Below are positions 40,770-50,100 of a stretch of 64,000 nucleotides of DNA, piece after piece. The notes beneath the pieces were generated by a model that was not told the origin of the DNA, did no database searches, and worked only from the letters and a program-made list of their open reading frames with translations. Source of the DNA: Streptococcus sanguinis SK1 = NCTC 7863 (lineage in GTDB: Bacteria; Bacillota; Bacilli; Lactobacillales; Streptococcaceae); the NCBI RefSeq assembly GCF_000194945.1, contig NZ_GL878511.1:1-64000 (forward strand), read 5' to 3'. Each line of letters begins with the position of its first letter. Position 1 is the stretch's first letter. Position numbers and translations under genes: made by a program.

Positions 40770-40786
40770 GTCAAATATAACTGACA
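40770..40786 (+). promoter_or_regulatory. Candidate operator 2 of the XRE regulator
   Basis: GTCAAATATAACTGACA, GTCA-N9-TGAC, just downstream of the expected transcription start; second copy of the 40716-40732 motif. Confidence 0.6.
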
Positions 40787-40832
40787 AACTTACTGAAAGT
40801 TATTAGTTATAGAATTAGAAAGGAAGGGTGTA

Positions 40833-41048
40833 ATGAATCGTGTCAAAGAATTTCGAAAAGAAAAAAAGATGTCCCAGCTAGAGTTGGCCAAGTCTATCGG
40901 GGTATCGCGGCAAACTATCAATATGATTGAAAACAACAAATACAACCCCACCCTCGAGCTCTGTATCAATCTGGCTAGAGCGCTGGATACTGACCTCAAC
41001 GCCCTCTTTTGGGAACCCCAGCTGACAGATGAAGATTCAGAGGACTAA
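40833..41048 (+). CDS. XRE-family helix-turn-helix regulator
   Basis: A 71-residue protein consisting almost only of a Cro/C1-type HTH (RVKEFRKEKKMSQLELAKSI, GVSRQTINMIENNKYNPTL, then LARALDTDLNALFW). Such short regulators commonly control adjacent membrane-protein genes. An AAAGGAAGGG Shine-Dalgarno precedes the ATG. It is first in an operon with two DUF3278-like genes and a small membrane protein. Autorepression through the two operators is inferred from their location. Confidence 0.9.
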   Translation: MNRVKEFRKEKKMSQLELAKSIGVSRQTINMIENNKYNPTLELCINLARALDTDLNALFWEPQLTDEDSED

Positions 41049-41080
41049 GAGTTTTTCCCTGTAGCAAATTTCATACCTAA

Positions 41081-41219
41081 AGAAAGGACACAAACATGAA
41101 AAAAGAAACATTCTCAGACAAGATGATCAAACGATTTTACGGCATTACTGGACCTTTGGACGAGCAAAAACGTCAACAGGCTGAGCATCTGGGAAATATA
41201 GGCTTTATCTGGCTTTTCT
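41081..41219 (+). repeat. Direct repeat, copy 1 (RBS and 5' part of DUF3278 gene)
   Basis: About 140 bases, from the Shine-Dalgarno (AGAAAGGACACAAACATG) through codon 41, nearly identical to 41643-41781; differences are mostly third-position changes. Confidence 0.85.
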
Positions 41220-41626
41220 TGATTTTGCAAGTTGGTAATTTCCTAGCTTTCATGCTAGCCGATATCTATCCAGGCTTAGATGCTCGAATTTACCCCATTA
41301 TTATAGAACTTCTTACCTTTATAATAGCTGGTGTCATTTACTTCAGGTCTGAGAAAAAGCACCTGGCAGATTTGGATTTGGAACTCATGAGTGAAAAAGA
41401 AAGGCGCAAGCTTCAATATCCTGGTCTTAAGATTGCACTCTTCGTTGGATTGACTTTCCATCCTATCTTTAGCCTTATAGAAGCAGTCACTCTCAAGCAA
41501 GACTTTTTCACTCTCTTTTTACAAGCTGATCGAATCCTGAAAACAGCCTTGGTCGCTAGCATTTTAGGTGTTTTTATCAGTTTTTACTTCAAATCACGCA
41601 AACACCATACTGAACAGAGCGAATAA
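41096..41626 (+). CDS. DUF3278-like membrane protein, paralogue 1
   Basis: A 176-residue protein opening KKETFSDKMIKRFYGITGPL, with four hydrophobic segments (about 39-57, 64-82, 118-136, 148-166). It resembles the DUF3278 family that occurs with small XRE regulators in lactic acid bacteria. Function is unknown. The first 40 residues are identical to paralogue 2 while the membrane part has diverged, so the N-terminal cytoplasmic segment is under constraint or recently converted. Confidence 0.82.
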   Translation: MKKETFSDKMIKRFYGITGPLDEQKRQQAEHLGNIGFIWLFLILQVGNFLAFMLADIYPGLDARIYPIIIELLTFIIAGVIYFRSEKKHLADLDLELMSEKERRKLQYPGLKIALFVGLTFHPIFSLIEAVTLKQDFFTLFLQADRILKTALVASILGVFISFYFKSRKHHTEQSE

Positions 41627-41642
41627 CCCCTTGACTTAAGCT

Positions 41643-41781
41643 AGAAAGGACACAAACATGAAAAAAGAAACATTCTCAGACAAGATGATTAAACGATTTT
41701 ACGGCATTACCGGACCTTTGGACGAGCAAAAGCGCCAACAGGCTGAGCATCTAGGAAATATAGGCTTCATTTGGCTTTTCT
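41643..41781 (+). repeat. Direct repeat, copy 2
   Basis: Second copy of the 41081-41219 repeat, including ribosome-binding site and N-terminal codons of the second paralogue. Confidence 0.85.
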
Positions 41782-42200
41782 TTATTCTGATTTTTGGCAA
41801 TGCCATCGCCTTTCCCCTAGCCTTTCGCTGGCCCAAAATTATCGCTCTTGCCTATCCTATCCTGCTGGAAATCCTTATCCTCGGCTTCTGTGTCTATATA
41901 GTCATCCAAGCACGACGCAAAGGAATTGATGACCTAGAGCTAGGACTTCAGGATGAAAAAGAAGAAAAAGCTATGAAACATGCTGGTCTCAAAGCAGGCT
42001 TCTCTTATTGGCTGCTCTTTTACCCTCTCTTTGGCATCATGATAGCTGTCATGGAAAAGAAAGATATCCTACAAATTTTACTTCAACCTAAACTCATTAT
42101 AACAGGATTAGCTGCAGGCCTTGGATTTGGACTGATTATGCATTTCATTGCCAAAGGAAAGATTCGTCAAGCACAAAAAAAGGAGGAAGAAGACCTATGA
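41658..42200 (+). CDS. DUF3278-like membrane protein, paralogue 2
   Basis: A 180-residue tandem paralogue of the preceding gene with an almost identical start and four predicted membrane segments. The internal and C-terminal sequences differ (ends RQAQKKEEEDL). The stop overlaps the next ATG as ATGA, so the small membrane protein is coupled to it. Role unknown. Confidence 0.82.
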   Translation: MKKETFSDKMIKRFYGITGPLDEQKRQQAEHLGNIGFIWLFFILIFGNAIAFPLAFRWPKIIALAYPILLEILILGFCVYIVIQARRKGIDDLELGLQDEKEEKAMKHAGLKAGFSYWLLFYPLFGIMIAVMEKKDILQILLQPKLIITGLAAGLGFGLIMHFIAKGKIRQAQKKEEEDL

Positions 42201-42373
42201 GACTTAATCTCAAAGAAAAAATGGATTTAGGGATTCTATCCCTCATTATTGCCATCGCTGCTTATTTCTTTTTCCGTATCACAGAGCCTTGGATTTTCTG
42301 GCTGGATGTAGCAATCATCGCTAGCTGCATCTATGTAGCTCTCCGTATTTTGAAAAAACGTAAACAAGAATAA
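42197..42373 (+). CDS. Small two-helix membrane protein
   Basis: A 58-residue ORF (starts MRLNLKEKMDLGILSL, ends RILKKRKQE) with two membrane helices (about 10-26 and 34-50) and a basic C-terminus. It has an AGGAGG Shine-Dalgarno at 42181-42186 inside the previous gene and a four-base ATGA overlap, which support translation. Last gene of the XRE-DUF3278 operon. Function unknown. Confidence 0.8.
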   Translation: MRLNLKEKMDLGILSLIIAIAAYFFFRITEPWIFWLDVAIIASCIYVALRILKKRKQE

Positions 42374-42379
42374 AAGAAC

Positions 42380-42423
42380 CCCTCGACAGGAACTTTCTAG
42401 CTTCCTAGCGAGGGATTTTTTTA
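42380..42423 (+). terminator. Terminator of the XRE-DUF3278 operon
   Basis: CCCTCG / CGAGGG outer stem enclosing a GGAA / TTCC inner stem, then ATTTTTTTA, seven bases past the last stop. Confidence 0.7.
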
Positions 42424-42430
42424 TATTTAC

Positions 42431-42688
42431 TTAAGACTCTGGGTCATCTAGACTACGACCATGAAGACCTTTCTCGCGCTGAACTTGACGCAATTTTTCA
42501 GGAGTGATATCATTGCCAGCCTCGTCAACAATCTTGATACCTTCGATGTGGTGACGAACAGAGCGACGGTAGCCTTCGATATACTCTTCACGAAGCTTGG
42601 CTTGTTCCACTTTTTCCTCAGCAGTTAAACCTTCCGTTTTTTTCTTTTTAGCCAGTTCATTAATACGGGCAATTTTTTTAGGATCCAT
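42431..42688 (-). CDS. DUF896 (YnzC-like) protein
   Basis: An 85-residue cytoplasmic helical protein of the DUF896 family ([37 protein letters not shown], ending [12 protein letters not shown]). Bacillus YnzC is SOS-associated; the molecular role is unknown. It follows glyS by 20 bases, the usual streptococcal arrangement, and is probably the last gene of the T-box operon. Confidence 0.9.
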   Translation of the reverse strand: MDPKKIARINELAKKKKTEGLTAEEKVEQAKLREEYIEGYRRSVRHHIEGIKIVDEAGNDITPEKLRQVQREKGLHGRSLDDPES

Positions 42689-42708
42689 GATTCCACCTCC
42701 CTTACCTT

Positions 42709-44748
42709 TTATTTGGTATTAATCTGATTAAATTTCGCCAACTGCCCTACTTTAGCCGTCAAAGACGCCAGGAGAGCCAGGCGATTGTTACGCACAGCTT
42801 CATCTTCTGCCATAACCATGGTATGGTCAAAGAAAGCATCAATAACTGGACTGAGAGCAAAGAGTTGGTCCAGATTGGCAGCTAAGTCAGATGTCAGCTC
42901 CACTGATTCAATAGCCGCAGCCAAGTCTTTTTCCTCTTGATTTTCAAAGAGAGCTGGATTGATAGCTGTCTGCCCTTGGGCTTTCTCAGCTAGATTAAAG
43001 ACCCGAGACAGGCTTTCCACTGCTGACTTGAAGTTGTCTTCCTGAGCTTTTTCTGCTAAAAGCGCAGCAGTTTCTACCAAATCACGTACGACAAAGTTAG
43101 TGCTTTGAAGAACAGCTGTCACGATGTCTTTCGGAATGCTGCGATCCATCATTTTCTCAACGCGGGCATGGAAGAAGTCTAGTACTGCCTCTTGATTGTC
43201 ATAACTTAGACTATCAAACTTGAGTTCGTAAAGTCGACCAAGAAGCTGAGCCAAGTCAATGTTCCAGCCAAACTTATCCAAGATACGCACAACACCCTGA
43301 GTCGCACGGCGCAATGCATACGGGTCATTAGAACCACTTGGAATCAGCCCAACTGAGAAGAAGGACAGAATAGTATCCAGCTTATCAGCCAGAGCCAAGA
43401 CTGCTCCGACCTTGGTGTCAGGCAATTCCCCATCTGCTGAAGTCGGCATATAGTGCTCCCGAATGGCAGCTGCCACCGCAGCATTCTCACCAGCCAGAAG
43501 AGCATACTTCTCACCCATGATACCTTGCAGCTCATCAAACTCACCAACCATGCCAGTCAGCAGGTCAAACTTATAAATAGCCGCTGCACGGGCCAAGTCA
43601 GCCGTCTCATCAGCATCCAATCCTGCTTCTTGCGCCAAGAGAGCAGCAATCTTGCCAGTCCGCTCCATGTGCTCTGCCAGAGAGCCAATCTTTTCGTGAA
43701 AGGTCACATTGCTCAGCTTTTCAACCAAGTCGGCAATAGCCAGCTTCTGGTCTTCTCTCCAGAAGAATTCCCCATCTTCCAGACGAGCCACCAAGACTTT
43801 CTCATTTCCCTTGATGACATTTTCTAAATGCTCTGCATTTCCGTTACGGACAGAGATAAAGTGTGGTAAAAGCTTGCCTTCAGCATGGCGCACAACAAAG
43901 TAACGCTGGTGCTCTTTCATAGAAGTTACCAAGACTTCCTCAGGAACCTCTAAGTATTTGGCATCAAAATTACCCAAGAAAGCAGTTGGATATTCTACCA
44001 GATTCAACACTTCATTGAGCAAGTCTTCGTCAATCTCGATTGAAACATCGTGCTCCTCTTCCAGCGCCCGAATCTGCTCAACGATCATATCTCCCCGCTC
44101 AAGAGTACTGGCAATGACAAACTGAGCCCGTAGGTCATCTTCATAGGAATCCGCTGAGGCAATCTCCGTTTCTTGCCCCAAGAAACGGTGTCCACGGCTG
44201 GTACGACCGCTCTTGATGTCCAAGAAATCCAAATCAAAGGCCTGCTCATCTAAGAGCACAGTCAAGGTATGGACCGGACGGATATATTCAAAGGTGTTGT
44301 TGGCCCAGTGCATGCTGACAGGGAAGGTCAGGGCTTGCAAAACTTCTGTCACTGCTGGGATGATTTCTTCTACAGGGCGACCGACCTCTTCCTTGGTCAC
44401 ATAGACGTATTCTTCACCCTTGATTTCACGGAAAGTAATATCTTCTACAGTCAAACCTTTACCACGGACAAAGCCTTCTGCAGCCTTGGTAAAGTTCCCA
44501 TCTGCATCCAGAGCAATTTTCTTAGAAGGGCCTTTGAAATCTTCGGTCAAATCAGACTGCTTGTCCGCCAAGCCAACCACGCGCACCGCCAAACGACGAG
44601 GCGTTGAGAACATTTCAATTTTCTCAAAAGTCAAGCGATGGTCTGTCAGGAAGGCTCCCATTTTGTCGCGCAGCTGCTTCATGCTCGGTGTCACGACATA
44701 GGCTGGCATTTCCTCCAAGCCTAGTTCAACTAATAAATTTTTTACCAT
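42709..44748 (-). CDS. glyS: Glycyl-tRNA synthetase beta subunit
   Basis: A 679-residue subunit of the alpha2-beta2 glycyl-tRNA synthetase, opening [17 protein letters not shown], with an HD-like central region and a C-terminal anticodon-binding domain. It provides tRNA recognition for the catalytic GlyQ. It is separated from glyQ by an unusual small ORF. Expression should be governed by the glycine T-box 2 kb upstream. Confidence 0.96.
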   Translation of the reverse strand: MVKNLLVELGLEEMPAYVVTPSMKQLRDKMGAFLTDHRLTFEKIEMFSTPRRLAVRVVGLADKQSDLTEDFKGPSKKIALDADGNFTKAAEGFVRGKGLTVEDITFREIKGEEYVYVTKEEVGRPVEEIIPAVTEVLQALTFPVSMHWANNTFEYIRPVHTLTVLLDEQAFDLDFLDIKSGRTSRGHRFLGQETEIASADSYEDDLRAQFVIASTLERGDMIVEQIRALEEEHDVSIEIDEDLLNEVLNLVEYPTAFLGNFDAKYLEVPEEVLVTSMKEHQRYFVVRHAEGKLLPHFISVRNGNAEHLENVIKGNEKVLVARLEDGEFFWREDQKLAIADLVEKLSNVTFHEKIGSLAEHMERTGKIAALLAQEAGLDADETADLARAAAIYKFDLLTGMVGEFDELQGIMGEKYALLAGENAAVAAAIREHYMPTSADGELPDTKVGAVLALADKLDTILSFFSVGLIPSGSNDPYALRRATQGVVRILDKFGWNIDLAQLLGRLYELKFDSLSYDNQEAVLDFFHARVEKMMDRSIPKDIVTAVLQSTNFVVRDLVETAALLAEKAQEDNFKSAVESLSRVFNLAEKAQGQTAINPALFENQEEKDLAAAIESVELTSDLAANLDQLFALSPVIDAFFDHTMVMAEDEAVRNNRLALLASLTAKVGQLAKFNQINTK

Positions 44749-44773
44749 GATTATTCTTCTTTCTTACATATTA

Positions 44774-45139
44774 TCAAATTATCAAACGGACATCAGTAAT
44801 TGTTTGAGGATGAAAACCTTTTTCACAAATAATCCTCCCTTCACCATCTAAGCGCTCTTTAAAGCATATAGGAATTGCCTCACCAATCAATAAAGAAATA
44901 CGTTCTTTTATTGATTTATTACATTTTTTATTGGGATTAAATATTCCAATAAAAATAAAATTCCTTTCTTTTCCCGAACAGCTATCAGGTATTTTTATTG
45001 TAAATAAGTACCCCAGATCAGGTTTTAATCGTTCCGATAATTTGCATGTAGATTTATCCATCTTCTTTAAGTCAATAGAATTACTATATGTCTTATCAAT
45101 TTTTATTTCGACTTCAATCGGTTTGGAGGGTTCAATCAT
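44774..45139 (-). CDS. Hypothetical protein between glyQ and glyS
   Basis: A 121-residue protein that I do not recognise (starts MIEPSKPIEVEIKIDKTYS). It is predicted soluble, with beta-like alternation and scattered cysteines, no signal peptide and no membrane helix. It begins two bases after the glyQ stop and ends 25 bases before the glyS start, so it is cotranscribed with them. Its DNA is visibly more AT-rich than glyQ and glyS, which suggests an insertion into the operon. No function is proposed. Confidence 0.65.
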   Translation of the reverse strand: MIEPSKPIEVEIKIDKTYSNSIDLKKMDKSTCKLSERLKPDLGYLFTIKIPDSCSGKERNFIFIGIFNPNKKCNKSIKERISLLIGEAIPICFKERLDGEGRIICEKGFHPQTITDVRLII

Positions 45140-45141
45140 GA

Positions 45142-46059
45142 TTATTCTCCCTCCTCTGCCAAGAGTTTCTCGCGAGTCTCTGCATCCAAAAGCGGATAGC
45201 CTAGACGCTTGCGCTCAGCCACAAAGGTCTTGGCCACAACACGAGCCAGATTACGAATACGAGCGATATAACCAGCCCGCTCTGTCACAGATACGGCTCC
45301 ACGCGCATCCAAGAGGTTAAAAGTATGCGAGCATTTGAGAACATAGTCATAGGCTGGGTGCACCAGATGCTCGTCCAGACAGCGCTTAGCTTCCGCTTCA
45401 AACCTCTCAAAATTCCCCAAAAGCAAGTCTTGGTCGCTGACCTCAAAACTGTACTTAGAATGCTCATACTCAGGATGAGTGAAAATTTCACCGTACTTAA
45501 CACCATCAGCCCACTCAATGTCATAGACAGAGTCCACTTCTTGGATATAAGAAGCCAGACGTTCCAGACCATAAGTCACCTCAGCAGTTACTGGCTGAGT
45601 TGGCAGACCTCCGACCTGCTGGAAGTAAGTGAACTGAGTGATTTCCATACCATCCAGCCAGACTTCCCAGCCCAGACCAGCCGAGCCAGTTGACGGATTT
45701 TCCCAGTTATCCTCAACAAAGCGGATATCGTGCTCCAGCGGATTGATACCCAAGAGTTCCAAAGACTGCAAATAAAGTTCTTGGATATTGCTTGGAGAAG
45801 GCTTCATAACCACCTGAAATTGATGGTGCTGGTAAAGTCGGTTAGGATTTTCCCCATAACGGCCATCTGCTGGCCGGCGAGACGGCTCTACATAGGCCGC
45901 GTTCCAAGGCTCTGGCCCAATAGCCCGCAGGAAGGTATAGGGACTCATCGTTCCCGCCCCCTTCTCATTATCATAAGCCTGCATGAGCATACAGCCCTGA
46001 TCATTCCAGAACTGCTGTAAAGTCAAAATTATTTCTTGAAATGTTAATTTTTTAGGCAT
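45142..46059 (-). CDS. glyQ: Glycyl-tRNA synthetase alpha subunit
   Basis: A 305-residue class II catalytic subunit forming glycyl-adenylate, opening [20 protein letters not shown], with [25 protein letters not shown] motif 1/2 region and [20 protein letters not shown]. It pairs with GlyS. It lies downstream of the T-box leader and the putative metallopeptidase gene. Confidence 0.97.
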   Translation of the reverse strand: MPKKLTFQEIILTLQQFWNDQGCMLMQAYDNEKGAGTMSPYTFLRAIGPEPWNAAYVEPSRRPADGRYGENPNRLYQHHQFQVVMKPSPSNIQELYLQSLELLGINPLEHDIRFVEDNWENPSTGSAGLGWEVWLDGMEITQFTYFQQVGGLPTQPVTAEVTYGLERLASYIQEVDSVYDIEWADGVKYGEIFTHPEYEHSKYSFEVSDQDLLLGNFERFEAEAKRCLDEHLVHPAYDYVLKCSHTFNLLDARGAVSVTERAGYIARIRNLARVVAKTFVAERKRLGYPLLDAETREKLLAEEGE

Positions 46060-46079
46060 TTTTTACTCCTTTAGTTTGT

Positions 46080-46841
46080 TTATATCTCTTTGTCTATTAT
46101 TTTCTGTTCTATGAACCAATCCAACAAGGGAAGTGTTTTATCTGTGTTTGCCCACCGATGATAAGAATCAAAGACCGCTTGCACGCTGCCTAGATTTTCT
46201 ACTAGCTTGTCAACTGTCAAAAAACTGCGCCAGTATTCATAAAAAATACTAGCATAATTCCCTTGATAAGTCGAAGCGCCGAAATCATTCAATGAGTGCC
46301 AACCGTGCTTTTTCTGAAAGAGCTTTACGAGAGCCTGATTACAAGCTTTTTCCACTCGAAATTCCTCAATTGTAAAGAAATACTTGCGGCTAATATACTC
46401 AACCATCCCTTCTTCAAACCAGATATAGGCACCGTATCCATCAAAGTCATCTAAAAAATGCTCCGACCAATGAGCTAACTCATGGCCCACAATCTGTAAG
46501 AGAGAATTTTCAGACAAAGACTGATAATGGCCTTCTATTGCTTGAGTTTGGTGAGAGGACTCGTAATTCTCCAACTGAAGAAGATATAAATCTTTCCAAA
46601 CCGTCAATTCGGGAGTCATAACCATCCGCCTATCATTTGTATAGGCTGGTACAGGAATTTCCCGAATGATCTGCGTAGCAGAATCAAAATCGGACCAAAT
46701 GATGGCTTGCGGTAAATCATAAACCGCAAACTCGTCTTTTAAAAAAGCTAGATAATCCTGCAACTTTGCGGAATTCTTTGCGACGAAATCTCGAAAAGCT
46801 GCTAATTGGTTCTCGTCTTTTACAAGATAAAGGTTCTCCAC
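46080..46841 (-). CDS. Putative HEXXH zinc metallopeptidase
   Basis: A 253-residue cytoplasmic protein without signal peptide. It has the zinc motif HELAH at 120-124 and a likely third ligand glutamate in WFEEGMVEY (143-144), the gluzincin HEXXH-N18-E spacing. I do not recognise a named family. It begins with GTG at 46841, with an AAAGGAG Shine-Dalgarno five bases before it. It lies between the glycine T-box and glyQ, so it should be induced by uncharged tRNA-Gly along with the synthetase. Peptidase activity is an inference from the motif. Confidence 0.72.
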   Translation of the reverse strand: MENLYLVKDENQLAAFRDFVAKNSAKLQDYLAFLKDEFAVYDLPQAIIWSDFDSATQIIREIPVPAYTNDRRMVMTPELTVWKDLYLLQLENYESSHQTQAIEGHYQSLSENSLLQIVGHELAHWSEHFLDDFDGYGAYIWFEEGMVEYISRKYFFTIEEFRVEKACNQALVKLFQKKHGWHSLNDFGASTYQGNYASIFYEYWRSFLTVDKLVENLGSVQAVFDSYHRWANTDKTLPLLDWFIEQKIIDKEI

Positions 46842-46876
46842 GAATCTCCTTTCTTTCGAACAATAGACTCAGTACG

Positions 46877-47058
46877 CAAAAGAACCACATCCGACACTCC
46901 TAGGCTCTTCAACCTAGGGGCGTCAAGACGCGGTTCCACCCTAATTTATTACTTCATTGCTTTTGAAATTATAACCGAAAGTGCCATCTGCACTGCTTCC
47001 CTATCCGGCTCACACTATTCCGAACTCGCTAAAAAGTAGACAATGAGAATTCTTTCTA
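46877..47058 (-). promoter_or_regulatory. T-box riboswitch leader of the glyQS operon
   Basis: The minus-strand leader contains the diagnostic T-box sequence AGGGTGGAACCGCG (46929-46942), which pairs with the uncharged tRNA acceptor end. It is followed by a long terminator hairpin (GAACC...CCTAGG ttgaaga CCTAGG...GGTTC) ending in TTTT at 46878-46881. Stem I lies in the 5' part. A GGC triplet in the GATGGCAC stretch could be the glycine specifier, though I have not folded it. Binding of uncharged tRNA-Gly would favour antitermination and expression of the metallopeptidase, glyQ, the orphan ORF and glyS. Confidence 0.92.
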
Positions 47059-47064
47059 AAAAAG

Positions 47065-47093
47065 ATTATAGCAGAAAATAGACCTAATGTAAA
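47065..47093 (-). promoter_or_regulatory. Promoter of the T-box operon
   Basis: Minus-strand TTTACA (47088-47093), 17-base spacer and TATAAT (47065-47070) with an extended TGC before it. Confidence 0.75.
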
Positions 47094-47103
47094 ATACTTA
47101 TCG

Positions 47104-47136
47104 AAAAATCCCTCAAGTTTCAACTTAAGGGATTTT
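47104..47136 (-). terminator. Terminator of the S8 protease gene
   Basis: AAATCCCTTAAG / CTTGAGGGATTT hairpin with a six-base loop and a T-run, 17 bases past the stop codon. Confidence 0.78.
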
Positions 47137-47152
47137 AACTAATCTAAACCAG

Positions 47153-50100
47153 TTAGACTTGTTTAGTTTTTTTCGGTCTTACAACTCTTGGCTTTCTGCC
47201 ATCAAGTTTTCTCTTGGCCGCTCTGAGATTGGCGATGGCTTCTTTGACATCTTCCTGGCTGGCACCTGGATTAGCCAAAACTTCCTTAGCCTGTGCATAA
47301 GCCTCTAGATAAGCCGCCTTAACCGTATCAGTCGCATAGATAAACTTATTGCTGATGGCTTGGTAATGTACCTCATCATCGACTAGCTTCTTGAGATTAG
47401 TAAAGTTAGTCGCCTTGCCATCCAACTTCTTCTCTGCTGTAGTCAGCTGAGCTAGGGCAGTATCGATTTGCTCCTGGGTCACCTTGTCCTGCACCAAGAG
47501 CAGAGACACTGCTTGGAAGGCCTTGTCATAAGCACGGCGAGTCCTATCCTTAGCATTGGCATAAGCTCCTGTCTTAGTAGTAGCTGCATAAGCTTCCACA
47601 GCCGCCTTAACCGCAGCAATATCAGAGTCCTTGCCGTCTAGATTAGCAGATGCTGTTTCTAGCTTACCTCTTACGGCATCAACTTGCGCTTGGGTCAGTT
47701 TGCTTGTCAAAGCTTCCTTGGCTGCTTGATATGCTTGGTCGTAGGCTGTGCGCTTCGCTGCAGAAGCATTGTAATACTGAGCAGTGCCGATTAGACTAGA
47801 CTGCTGATTGACAGCTGCCAACAAGCCTGACTTGACGATAACTCCCAGCTTCAGCAAGTTGTTCTGGCCTTCTTTGACCTCGACGGTCGGCTCATTTTCC
47901 CAGAGCTCATAACCAGTCGGCAGGTTAACAAAGACTGAGTAGAATCCAGCTGCTACGGATCTTCCGAAGGCATGCTTGCCAAACAGTTCTGCTGGAAGCG
48001 TATAGGCATCGCCATTATTATTCTTGAGAACCACTTGGGTATTCTTCGGAACAGCTTGATCAAAGGCAACGCTGACCGGTGCAAAGACCAGCTTCTTGAC
48101 TAGAAACTCAATCGTCTTAAAGCTATCTTGGGCTGTCAGCTCAAACTCCTGAGTCAGATCGCTGTAGAAACGAAGCCCATCCTTATCATAAGTAAAGATC
48201 TCTGCTGTATAGCGGCCAAATGGCAGAGCGTTGATTTGCTTGCCCTTGTCCAGTTCGACATACTTGCCCTTGCTATCCTTGATCCGATAGACAAAGGTCG
48301 ACGATACATCTTGATGCGTATTAGCATCTACCAGAGCGACACGGATACGACCATCATTTTCAGCACTGACCAGCTCTGACAGAGCTATGGCATCACGGTT
48401 GCCTGCATAGTCCTCTACCACATAGAAAATCTTAGACTTGTCCACTCCTTTTGGCAAGGTGTAGCTGCCATCCGCATTGGCTGAGATGTAAACTCGACGC
48501 TCGTAATCACGCTCAATGCCAAAATCATCCACGGCTTTAAAGGTCTCTTTCCCTTTTTCATCTGCTTGAAGATAGAAGACTTGTTCTCTCAAAATACCGC
48601 CGTTGCCAACATCTTTTGGCTTGCGAGCCGTAAAGGTTTCCGCACCATCCTTGGTACTGATATAGCCTGAACTAATCAAAGGTTTCTGCGTATCGATCTG
48701 CAGCTTAAAGCTAATCTGCTGCTCTTTAGCACCTGGTACATCTGGCGTATAGCGAACCACATAGGTATAGAGGCCGTCTTCCAGCTTCTCACCCTTGCTA
48801 TCACGACCATCCCAGTATGTATCTTCTAGTAGGTAGGACTTAGGATTGTCTGACTGACCACTATAATAGTTCTTGCGGCCTTCTCTAATCGTGCTGCTCT
48901 GCCAGATTGGGAAGCGATAGTCCGTATCATCTGCCGTATAGACACTAGCTGTCAGATTATTGATATTGCGATAGAGAACAGTCCGATACTGGATGCTGTC
49001 CTGATTGCCATCACCATTAGGTGAGAAGGCCAGACGAATCTTGCCATCCGCTCCCAGCTGCAGCACATGCTTACCATCAGCATTTTCTGCAGTTCCCAGT
49101 ACAATTGAGCTGCGAGCAGCTGTTCGACCGGTAGAGTAGAGTGTATCATTTGACTCTGTCACAAGGGAAGAGACATTGTCATCAGACAGGATACTCTTGT
49201 CCTTTGGCACTGGGTAATAGAAGCCTGACTTACCTTCTTGTACCAGATTATAGATTGGTCTTTCTACAGCTGGAAGATCTTGGAATTGCCCACGGAAGCC
49301 CATAAATGGCAGACTAACCACATCGCCATCATCCGCTGGATCGACAAAGCGGACAAAGCCTTCTAGGAAATAGCCATTCGGCATCTGCTTGATCAACTCT
49401 TCCGCAAACTTAGCAGTATTTACCTTGACCGTCACTTTCTGGCTGCTGTGAGCCTTGACAGTAACTTCTGGCCAGACTGTTTCAGTTAATTTGCGAGGTG
49501 TCAGGGTAAAGTAGCCATCCTTAACCGCATCCGTATTGGTATTGACAATCATCTTCAGCGTCCGGTCCTTATCCGTGATATTATGAACCGTAACATCAAA
49601 GGTGAAGCTGTCTTGGACATTACCCAAGGAAACGCTAGGATATTGATTATCCCCTGTCACATAGAGGCCGGTAGAAACAGCCGCTGCCGTATCTACGATA
49701 CCAGCTCCCTGCTGACGCGGAGAGGTGTAGACACCAGTGTCCTTGTTGACATGCAGCTTGGCTGTAGACATGATAAGGGCTTTGACCAAATCGGCATTCT
49801 GGGCAGGCGTCAAGTCTGGATAGTGCTGAAGGAGATATTCCTTGACTAAAGCTGCAACACCAGCCACATGAGGCGTAGCCATACTGGTTCCCTTCATAGA
49901 GCCATAGGTATTGTCATTAAGCGATGAGTAGATATCGCCACCTGGTGCTGTCACATCTGGCTTGAGCAAGCCATCTGTCGTTACACCCCAACTAGAGAAG
50001 TCAGACAGACTACCTGCTCCTGGATGTGGCCGATTGACCTTAAGACCATTAAAGACAACCTTATAATTACCAGCTGCTAAAGCCTCTCCATATTCCTTAC

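Noticed and set aside
44269..44607. Long plus-strand ORF antisense to glyS
   Set aside because: It is a shadow of the glyS codons on the opposite strand, with no ribosome site or promoter. Similar antisense ORFs over priA, pbp2X, rny and hsdM were dismissed for the same reason.
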